DNA of 64,000 bases from Selaginella tamariscina (Eukaryota; Streptophyta; Lycopodiopsida; Selaginellales; Selaginellaceae). A program made the translations under genes and the position numbers. Below the pieces are notes generated by a model. The model was not told the DNA's origin, did not search any database, and saw only the letters and a list, made by a program, of their open reading frames with translations. The first letter of the stretch is position 1. Each line of letters starts with the position of its first letter. The stretch is taken from assembly GCA_003024785.1 (NCBI GenBank), contig PUQB01000044.1:833577-897576 (forward strand), written 5' to 3'. Positions 55,400 through 64,000 of the stretch are shown here, piece by piece.

Positions 55400-56335
55400 A
55401 GTGCCACAAAGGCGGCTTGTCATGTGTCAACCCTGGAATCCCCTCTTTAGAAACCCTATGGAATTTGGTAAAGTAACTCGTATTAGGAACCCGACCCTTA
55501 GGAACTTAAGCCCCTAGCTGACCAAGTCCACGAATGAGGCTCACCTTGTGAATCAGGACACGCAGACTAGCCGAGCTACGGGTATCATTCCTAGCTTGGC
55601 GTGGTTGAGACGGCCGGAGCAAGACCTCAACTACTAGTTTTGCGAAACGTGAACTCAGGCAATGCCTTTGAGCTTGCAAGCAGGTTTTCGGGCCAAAGAA
55701 TCTGACTAACTCCTTGGAAGTAACGTACTCCCATTACAAAGGCGCGATCCTGCCAACGATAAGGATAGTCTAACCCAAAGGTGGAATGTACCCCTGTCGT
55801 ATGGTAGTTAGGGAGGCACAATAGAGGGTTCCGCCTTGACGACACAAGCTTAGCTTGCAGTGATAAGAGGTTAACGAGCTCTCTTTTGAACCCAAGAAGC
55901 CTCACTACATATACTCTACCTTATTTATGTGACGGACCCCCCCCCCTCTTTTCCTAAGTGAGTAAGTGGGTAAGTGGGCTGGCATGGAAATGTCAGCCCT
56001 TAGAGAAAATGGTTGTCCTAACCCTAAACCTAACTTTAGGGCGTGGGGTTAGGGCAACCCTAGGGTTAGATCAACCCTAGACAAGCTATACTTTTTAATG
56101 AAAAACCTACTTTGGAATGTCAAACCGAGGGAGAGTTTTCTAGAAGGTAAGTATTACCTTTGCCTAGAGTTTCTCGAGGTACCTAGTGACAGTCAGCCAA
56201 ACTACCCCTAAACATTTAACTACACTAAGCGGGGTTATTTCTCACTACAACTAGGGTTCGTCACACAACTCGGTAGGTAACAACAATCAAACCCCAAAGT
56301 AAAGGGTCGAGTCATAGTAAAATATATTTTATGAT
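55400..56335 (+). repeat. GC-richer dispersed repeat, partner of 3490-4110
   Basis: This segment stands out from its AT-rich surroundings by higher G+C, a C9 run near 55938 and CCCTAA-type words at 56020-56085. Its reverse complement aligns with 3490-4110. The minus-strand frame at 55627-55905 has no recognisable content. It is possibly the noncoding part or LTR of an undescribed retroelement. Confidence 0.6.
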
Positions 56336-57806
56336 TTGCAATGTCAAGGTTGGTCATTTCTCATGTCATTGATTGAGAACAATCTTTAAAAATAAATATT
56401 GGTTTAAAAGTTTAGTATGGATGTCCAACTTTATTTAAGTTGTACATTATTAATCAATTGAAGAGTTTATTAATGTGAGAAGGTCTTCATTTGAAGTAAA
56501 TATGTAATATTATTACTTTTTATATACTAATGATATAGTTTAGTAGCGCATATACATGTCAATATACAGTAATATTTATGTCATGAGTTTGGATTGAGAA
56601 TAAATGTTTCAAAGACAAAGCTTATAGTGTTTAAGTTATAATAAAATATGTGCTTTATTAAAACGTGACTAGTTTTAAGATATGTAACTTATATAAATAA
56701 GCAACAAAATAATCTAGGATCATTTAATTTCACTTTTATTATTATTATTTATATTATTATGTTAGATTTTTAAAAAATTATTTTATATAATAAGTTTACA
56801 TAATGTATATCATCGACATTAGCTATCCTAAATTCTATCCAATGGTTATCTTGACAGTAATAAATTAAGGGTTTAGATTAGGGATAAATTTATTAAATTA
56901 AAGATAATACTTAAATAACAATTAAATTAACATGTTAAGGGTTTAACTTAGGTTAAAAGTAGTATGCTCAATAGGCATAAACCCATTTTATTATAAGCAT
57001 GACGAAAATGAGTTTAGGCAATGTTCTTATAAGCATATTTTCGACCAACATAGACCTTTATGTAGTTGAGGATAATATAAGTAAGTTAAAGATCTTAACT
57101 TAAAAATAAAATTATCATATTAAGAATAATAATTAGTCGGTTAAATAGTTAAGCCCAAATGCGGGTAAACTTAAGAATTTAAGAATAAATTCATCATGTT
57201 AAAGTAAGTTAAACTCGTTAAGTTAAAGATAATAATTAGGTAAATAATAAATTATTATTAAATAATTAAGAACGTGTGTACTATAATCAATGTAAGTAAT
57301 GATAATTGTATAAAAGAATTGAATTAAAAGATCTATAATATTACAATAAAATAAGAATTATTAATTTATTAATGGGTTGATAAAAGTCATTCAATGTATC
57401 GACACATCAGTCATTATGTGCACTCACTAACTCCTAAGTGAGATAATTCTCCATTTTTACCAATGTTAACTATATAAGTATAAATATTTATAAAAGATAA
57501 ATATATAATGATTATGTTAAGTCACTAACTAATGCAACATCACAAGTTGTTAAATGTGTTTTGATATCTTATATAACTTTAAGTTTAAGTTAAAATATAC
57601 TAATAAAATGTATGAGATATATTTAATAAAATATTTTATAGCATGTGAAGTTGTAAGAAATATATATAACATCCCTAGTAACATATTAAGTCGCATGAAA
57701 TTATTTATATTTGTATATGCATATAATGTATACATAATGTGTGAAAAAGTAGAAAATTTAAGAGAATTATATATATATATATCCCTAAAATTTCTCATTT
57801 ACTCAT
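56336..57806. other. Very AT-rich intergenic DNA, no gene seen
   Basis: Words such as AAGTTAAAGAT and TTAAATAATTAAG recur in loose fashion between 56860 and 57250. No coding frame, RNA gene or element end is visible. The overlapping frames at 57550-57826 are AT-rich chance frames. Confidence 0.5.
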
Positions 57807-58292
57807 GTATACCTTTGAAATTTTAAAATTACATTTTTGCTTTCAGTAAAATTTTAGACCCACTATATTTAACATTAATAATTATAATATAATAATAATG
57901 AAATATTTTGTTATTATTTTATTTATTTGTCTTAAGTGGAATGAAATAAAAAACTACTTATTAAATCATATATCTAATTCATAATTAGAATAGAATAAAT
58001 GAAATCATATATATATATATATATATATGATTTCATTTTATTCTACTCTATTTTAATAACATATAATTTATAGAAATTTAGAATTAAATAAAACAAATAA
58101 GTAAATATTAATAAATACCATAATTTTTAAAATAACTATAATAAATTGTTATATATATATGTTTAATTAGTTTTAATTGGATTTAAAATGTGTGAATTAA
58201 TTATAAATTATATGTATGCTTTATATATATCTTTGCTGATGCATAGAAATTTTCAGGAGTAAAAATGTAATTTTAAAATTTCAAAGATACAC
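57807..58292. mobile_element. MITE-like element with inverted ends
   Basis: The left end (57807-57855, TACCTTTGAAATTTTAAAAT and so on) is inverted at the right end (58246-58292, ...ATTTTAAAATTTCAAAGATA). The middle holds a strong palindrome (57992-58044: AGAATAAATGAAATCAT, an AT run, then ATGATTTCATTTTATTCT). There is no coding capacity. Related ends (ATTACATTTxTAC and TTTCAG) occur in the element at 61208-61675 and near 58850-58910. Confidence 0.65.
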
Positions 58293-59267
58293 ACGCAGAC
58301 ATAACACATATATAATGTCAAGGGTATATATGCAATTTTCCTAAATAGATTTGTATTTACGTACATATCATTATTAAACTTCAACACACTTTAAAACTTT
58401 GTAAATTAAAATAAACCATAAATATTGTTAATTCTGGTATTAATCTTTAAGATCTTAACTATTATAAACAAAGTAAATAAATTTAAAATAATATAAATGT
58501 AAAATTCCTTATAAACTATTTAATTAAACAAATCCAGATAGTCATTTTATTTGAATTTAATGAAATATTCTTACTTATTGTGTTATTCCTTTGTGTGGAA
58601 TTTGAAATGAAATGGGTTGATAGAATTTATAATTTATAATATATATATTATATATATAATATTTTTATATTTTTAACAAACTGAAACTAAATAAAAAATA
58701 TTTAGTAAATGTCATAATCTTTTAAATAATTATTATTACATTATCTTTGTTTAATTATTGTGTTTTGGAATTAAATATTATGATTTGCAAATTCATTATA
58801 AATTTTATGTATTTTTTGAAAATATATTCATTAGTTTAATGAATACTCATAGGGGTAAAAATGTATTTAATATAAAATAAGAAAAATTTCAGTAGTATAT
58901 ATGTAATTGTTTCTAACGATATATTTTCTTACATCTCTGTTATGTTTACATGTGCACACTCTATTTAAAATAGTAGTAACATATCGATATTAAAATGTGT
59001 TTAAGTTAATATTATAATTAAATTTGTGTTCAAGAAATTATGCTAACTTACTAAATTGGTAATGAAAATCTATATATATTCTTTCCCTTGGTTGTTATTA
59101 TTAGTCATCATTAAATATTACATAAGTAACTATGCTACGGTATTCTAAAAGGATTACACCTGGAATCATAATCTAGGGCGTATGCAGCATGTCACACACA
59201 CACACACTGAAAACATGATAACCATTAACGAATTTCTTATTACCACGACCAGTAAATAAATACTACA
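58293..59267. other. AT-rich flank downstream of COMT copy 2, no gene seen
   Basis: A TA-rich palindrome occurs at about 58635-58665, and a fragment resembling one MITE end occurs near 58850-58910. A CACACA run is near 59195. The 3' untranslated region of COMT copy 2 is expected at the right end. Confidence 0.4.
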
Positions 59268-60905
59268 TTAAGATACGTGGAACCTGGAAATGGCTACGGT
59301 ATCAGACAGCCAATCTATGTACTCAAAACTAGTCTTGATGATCTCACTCTCCAGTTCACGTGGGTGCGATTGCAGATAGCTCAAGTACTTGGGAGACCCC
59401 GGTATCCCAAGGTTATCAGTGAAAATAATAGTCCCTTCCCCGATGAGCTCATTCTTCTTAAGCTCCAGATAATCTGGTAAGTACCAGTCTTTATCGTGGT
59501 CTATGAACACAAAGTCGAAGCTCTCCTTGTTCTCCTTGGTTAAGATGGATTTTAAGTCTTCAATCCTTGTACTTAGTGGAGCTAAAAGAACTTGCACCTT
59601 GGAGGATAAACCTGGAAGTTGCTCAGTACAATATGCCATGTGTGTGCGTGTGCGTGTGCGTGTGTGTCAGTACTTATTTTGGGGTGCAAAATCTGCATTT
59701 TAAATGCATAATTTTTAAGGTTTTACATAAAATTATGTATTTAAAATGTAGATTTTGCACCTGACTGGCGTGTGTTACAACATAAAAAGGCGACTATATT
59801 ATATGCTTCGTGTATTATGCAGAGTTAATGAACGAGGTAACTGTTATGGTAAAGAGGGAGAAATAAATAAAAAGAGTGTATATATATAATATATATATCA
59901 AGTAAATTTTGCATAAATTGATAGAGAACAAATATTACTAAGCTAAGATTTAATATCTAATTATTTAATACTATTATTAAAGAAAAACTTCTTATTATTA
60001 AATAGGCGAATTTAAAATTTTAAAATTTGAAATGTACCTACTTACTAAACTTTGAGTAGTATGAATAAGAACCTAGTGAAAAGGTTTATTAATTATGGAA
60101 TATGTTTTATATACATAGTAATGTATGGTTTACATGCACAATGTGTGTAGAGATCAATTTTTACATGGCTGTGTATGTTTACATAGATGAAATATTAAGA
60201 AAAGTTGAGTGTGTGTGTAGAAGAAAGAGAGAATATAAATTAGTTAACAAAGTAAAAATTTATTATATAAACATTGTGACTCTCTTCAATATTTATATAA
60301 TTATACAGAATTTATTAAATCGTTGAATAAATTGTTTTCTAAAAATAGTATCAGATCAATATATTCATGAATTAACTTAAACTAAAGAATATTTAATAAA
60401 TTATTATTAAATAATTAAGCTTAAGTCAAATTTAAATTATGAATATTAATTATGAAAAGGGGGTTTTCTGTACTTGCAGGTGTGTGTGGGACAGAGATGA
60501 AAGAGTCAAGTGCATACCTGCATGATCAATGATCTTTTTAGCAACTTCAGCTATATGAGGGATGAGCTCCAAGGTAACAAGTTTAGCATCAGCACGAAGA
60601 GTAGAAGCGATCCTCATTGCAGAATAACCACAGAAAGTCCCCAGTTCGAGCACAAGAGAGGGATCCTTCTTCTTGAGTGCTGCATCCAATATCTCTCCCT
60701 TCTCCCCACCGATGTTCATGAACCATGTACCACTGGCTACGAAATCATCGACTGCTTTTATTACAGATTGCGCATTGCCACGCTCAGAATGATCCAAGAC
60801 ATACTTAAGCAGCTCTTGCTCGCGCCCATCGCTGTTCCAACCATGAAACCAGCGTGCCCATTGGAACTTTGCTAAAGATCTTGCGGTTGCAAGTGTACTC
60901 CACAT
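59268..60905 (-). CDS. Catechol O-methyltransferase-like protein (animal type), copy 2, intact
   Basis: Two exons, 60905-60518 and 59611-59268, join in phase 1 across a 906-bp GT-AG intron (donor GGTATGC, acceptor TTCCAGG) and give 243 residues. It is a SAM-dependent O-methyltransferase for catechol-type diols and needs Mg2+. Visible motifs are NIGGEKGEILDAAL (residues about 64-77), the SAM site LELGTFCGYSA (about 84-94), TLELIP, the metal/catalytic DHDK (D and K as in rat COMT D141 and K144), FTDN (as D169-N170) and FEY near the C-terminus (as E199). These fit animal COMT better than plant CCoAOMT, which has D-A-D-K and different flanks. The first 30 residues have no clear signal peptide; the chain is slightly longer than soluble animal COMT. 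The natural substrate is unknown. Copy 1 lies about 52 kb away in the same orientation. Confidence 0.9.
59683..59761. repeat. 79-bp hairpin in the COMT copy 2 intron
   Basis: GGTGCAAAATCTGCATTTTA at 59683 is inverted at 59761 leftwards, with two or three mismatches across arms of about 33 bp. It may be a tiny foldback element. The copy 1 intron (174 bp) lacks it, so it helps explain the longer intron of copy 2. A TGTGCG-type microsatellite lies beside it (59639-59670). Confidence 0.75.
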
Positions 60906-60913
60906 TTTGGAGA

Positions 60914-60952
60914 TCTTATATATATAAATAAGTCACTTGTATGTGCTTATAA
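60914..60952 (-). promoter_or_regulatory. Promoter-proximal block of COMT copy 2
   Basis: On the minus strand, TTATAAGCACATACAAGTGACTT (in part) and TTTATATATATAAG lie just upstream of the ATG and match the block before copy 1 (7667-7705). The outer TTATAAG (60946-60954) is better placed as a TATA box than the inner TA run, which would put the start inside the coding region. The 5' leader would then be only about 10-20 nt. Confidence 0.45.
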
Positions 60953-61053
60953 GAGAGCAGAATCTGAGACAAATAATGAGCCCTGAAAGAGATCAAACTT
61001 AAGTGTATATATAAAGAATCTATATGATTTACGTACGTAAATAATATAATATA

Positions 61054-61795
61054 ATTACATTTGAATATGACTTATTAAAATACTGCTCAAGTAAGAACAA
61101 CCTTTAAATTAAAAAGTAAAATACTAGGAAAGAGACTTTTCGGCTGCCTATGAGCCGTAGAAGAGATGTATATATAAAGAATGAATACGACAATATAATA
61201 TAAGGAAAATTACATTTATACTTTTGAAATTTATTATATTTACATATATACCTTTAGAAGTTTTATATTTAAGTCAATATTCTGCAACTTCACTTTAAAA
61301 TTTTATAAATTTTAAAATTAAAAATTAAAAAAAATTTTTAAAAATTAATAAAATTTATAATTAATTTATATTTTATTATATTTAGGTCAAAAAAACCTAT
61401 TAAACATATATATTACAATATAATATAATTATTTTTAAAAAATATTTCATGTTTATTATGATAATTTTTTAACATTTAACATTTAATAAATTTTAATTAT
61501 TTTATTTACAATATATTATGAATTAAAAATATATTTTTAATTAATATTGTTATTTAAAAATCAAAATATTACAATTTAAGTTTTAAAGAGTATATAGAGG
61601 GGTATATATGTAAATATAAAACTTCTAGGAATACATATATATAAATATGATAAATTTCAGGGGTATAAATGTAATATATTAATACTTATATAAAATAATA
61701 TAATTATTACATTTGAATATGACTTATTCAAATACTGCTCAAGTCAAAACAAACTTAAAGTAAAATACTAGGAAAGAGACTTTTTTGCTGTTCTT
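61054..61795. repeat. Direct repeat flanking a MITE-like element
   Basis: 61054-61149 and 61706-61795 are direct copies (ATTACATTTGAATATGACTT, then AATACTGCTCAAGT and AAATACTAGGAAAGAGACTT). Between them 61208-61675 has inverted ends of about 60 bp (ATTACATTTATAC...TAGAAGTTTTATA at the left, inverted at the right). The arrangement looks like a foldback element inside a duplicated segment. There is no coding capacity. Confidence 0.65.
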
Positions 61796-62026
61796 CTCCT
61801 AGTAATTTAATAATATTTAAAAAACTATATGCGCACATGTTTGTTTGACTGGCTAAATCATTTTTAATTAGTCAACAAAAGCTGTACAAGTTTGTTGCAC
61901 TTGCAATTTAAATAAATGGTAAATGCTAATTAATTAGTTTAAAATTATATTTATTATAATTAATATTAAAATACTTTATAATATGTACCTTTTAAATGTT
62001 GAGTAACTTGAAGTTTCAACCACCTC
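61796..62026. other. AT-rich DNA, nothing recognised
   Basis: No feature was seen. The minus-strand frame crossing 61966-62169 contains a Glu-Arg run created by the neighbouring CT microsatellite. Confidence 0.4.
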
Positions 62027-62030
62027 CCTC

Positions 62031-62079
<49 letters not shown>

Positions 62080-62082
62080 AAC
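62027..62082. repeat. (CT)n followed by (AT)n microsatellite
   Basis: There are about 16 consecutive CT units at roughly 62036-62068, preceded by CCTCCCTCCCTT and followed by ATATATATATAT. Confidence 0.95.
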
Positions 62083-64000
62083 AATGGCCGCCATAGTACT
62101 GACACTCGTTAATATATTGTATAATGTAACTTTTAACTTTAGACCGAAGTACTTACAAATCTTAGTCAATAAATCAATAAATCAAATTTATTATAAAAAC
62201 ATAATATTTACGAATTTTATTTTCATAAACTCTGTTCATTCAATGCCTTTTATTAAATGATGAATTTAGGTTTTATCTGGAATTTATCAGTATTATTATT
62301 TATGTTTTTCAGTCAATATATAGGCCCCATTTACAACCTTCTTGAAGGAGAACAAAAATAATTTAAAAAATGATCGAGAGAAAAAAAAATTACTTTTACA
62401 AAAGGTGATAAAATTTATAATTTATTATGATCAATGAGTTTCTTAATAAAATTAATATTACTTAATTATGAATTTAAAAAAGTTTCAAAACTTTTGAAAT
62501 AATAGAATTTGGTATTATGTTTAATATAACTGTTGAGATCTCAATCATAAAAATATCTATCAATAATACATTTTAAACTCATATAATTTATAAAAGTATA
62601 TTTGATGATTTAATAAATAGAAAACACTTAAAATTAAAACATAAGTTTTGTATATTGACAAAGAAAATTAGTTTTAAAACTAGGAAGTGTAAATAAAAAA
62701 AAGTATCTCTGTGTACATATTTAAAGTCAAAAGAGCAAAAGCTTTGAAAAATTAAGACATAATAATAATTATTATTATAATACAACTCACTTGTTTAAAT
62801 TAAAAAAACAAGGAAACAAATAATTTATATTTAGCTTATAATTAGTGTCTTGCATATGTAAAACAAAGTGGCAGAATTTTTCAAATTTTATTATAATTTA
62901 ATAAAATAATAATTTAAACAATAAAACCATGTAATATATAAAAATCATATACACCTTACCTTGTAAACTTACACAAAATCTTAACCAAACTTTTATCATT
63001 TTTAATTATATATCATGAATATTTTTACTCTTATCACTTTGGATTATGAAATTTTAATAAGACGAAATAAACATGCTACTTTAACTGCATAACAACATTA
63101 TTTAAGTCAAAAGTCAAGTTAAATTAAGTCAAAGTATAAAAATTTTTATTTCATAATTATAAATAAAAAGATAATAATTTTAATTTACTTATTATTTGTC
63201 CAAATTTTAGTAATTTCTAATAGTTTTTTTTAAATGTATTTAATAAAGTATAAACAATGGTTAACTCACAGTGAAGATTCATTCAGATTCACCAACCATT
63301 ATACTCATAGTAGCCTGTCTTTTAAGAACTGTAGCACTTGTCATGTTCGGAAGACTTTAATGGGACATTTTTAAATTCTGTTGATTAATATACGATAAAT
63401 GTTATTTAATGATTATATGAGGTTTTATTTAATCATTTGCGATTATTTATATTTAGCCAATATTGGGCTCCATTTACATTCCAGTTATACAATTATTATT
63501 TGGAATTTGACAGTGATACACTAACCTAATTTATGTTTCCTCGGTTATGATAAAATATTACGAATATAAAAATATTTATTGGATTTAATAAATTTATTAC
63601 AAAATCAACAGTTTAAATTAAGTATTCAATTAACTCTCAAAGCGTGCAAAACTTAAAAAACAAAACACAAGAGAATACTTTAAATACCTCCTAGTTAATA
63701 AATAGTTTATATTATAATACATAGAGTAATATTATTATTTTAATATATAAAAATAAATATTTATAAACATAAATTATAATAAAAAGGGGGTTTCTGGACG
63801 GACAGAAGTCTTGAAGCTAGGCACATGGTGTATGAATATAAGTGTTTAGTAATTTAAAATATAAAATAAAAAGCTACATATACGTTATAATGTAATTATT
63901 ATATATATTATCAATATATAATTAATATTTTATTATACTTGTAAATATAATTTAAATTAAGAAACTCGTCACATTAAATCTTGAGAAACATTAAAATAAA
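62083..64000. other. Very AT-rich intergenic DNA, no gene seen
   Basis: This part contains no coding frame of note, RNA gene or defined element end. A less AT-rich patch lies at 63265-63365. The phrase AAAAAGGGGGTTTCTG near 63781 recalls the intron of COMT copy 2 near 60456, but the resemblance ends after about 16 bases. Confidence 0.5.

Noticed and set aside
56010-56090. Interstitial telomere repeat
   Set aside because: CCCTAA-like words are present but not as a regular CCCTAAA array; they belong to the GC-richer dispersed repeat.
63780-63830. A third COMT-like copy at the right edge
   Set aside because: Only about 16 bases resemble the copy 2 intron, and no exon sequence is present before the window ends.
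1-64000. Organelle-derived or bacterial DNA
   Set aside because: No chloroplast or mitochondrial gene, operon structure or rRNA segment was recognised anywhere in the window.

Overview
The window looks like a piece of a large, repeat-rich land-plant nuclear genome. Host genes are few and contain introns, intergenic DNA is very AT-rich, and most of the rest is LTR retrotransposons of the Ty3/gypsy order inserted into one another. Two features point away from a typical flowering plant and towards a fern, lycophyte or other early-diverging plant (inference): a pair of catechol O-methyltransferase genes of the animal type, and gypsy elements whose gag and RT resemble the Tf1/sushi chromoviruses of fungi and vertebrates. 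No rRNA gene, true tRNA gene, CRISPR array or organelle segment was seen.

Layout. 1-1486 is the 5' part of a decayed gypsy element on the minus strand. 1487-6680 is noncoding, with a GC-richer dispersed repeat (3490-4110) and a degenerate 60-bp repeat. 6747-7657 (minus) is COMT copy 1, which carries a frameshift. 9800-19560 is an old minus-strand gypsy fossil. It was split by a younger plus-strand element (family A, 10912-16151) and again by a 505-bp LTR-plus-inverted-U3 insertion (18164-18668). 19560-24615 is AT-rich and holds a TIR transposon with a Myb/trihelix-like fragment and a dispersed repeat. 24617-31941 is a large inverted duplication whose right arm is split by a chromovirus (family B, 25635-31785, target duplication CTTGG). 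33299-39606 holds palindromes, a second copy of the dispersed repeat and scrambled gypsy fossils. 39649-40590 (plus) is an intron-containing gene with an integrase-core-like domain. Converging on it is a multi-exon minus-strand gene of unknown family (40926-45126 and 54651-54860), split by a 9.5-kb gypsy element (family C, 45127-54645, target duplication AATGG) that itself contains a solo family A LTR (52441-52839, target duplication GGTAG). 55400-56335 is an inverted copy of the 3490 repeat. 59268-60905 (minus) is the intact COMT copy 2, followed by AT-rich DNA with MITE-like palindromes to the end.

The most interesting signal is in families A and B. In both, the sequence two bases after the 5' LTR is an exact complement (15 and 13 nt) of LTR sequence about 30 bp downstream of the TATA box, where the transcript should begin. 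This is the self-priming arrangement known from fission-yeast Tf1. The insertion at 18164-18668 (LTR, then primer site, then antisense U3, flanked by a GTAAT duplication) has the structure expected if plus-strand strong-stop DNA folded back on itself and was then integrated. In addition, two family A insertions are each preceded by a tandem duplication of 116-148 bp of flank that ends inside the first bases of the LTR.
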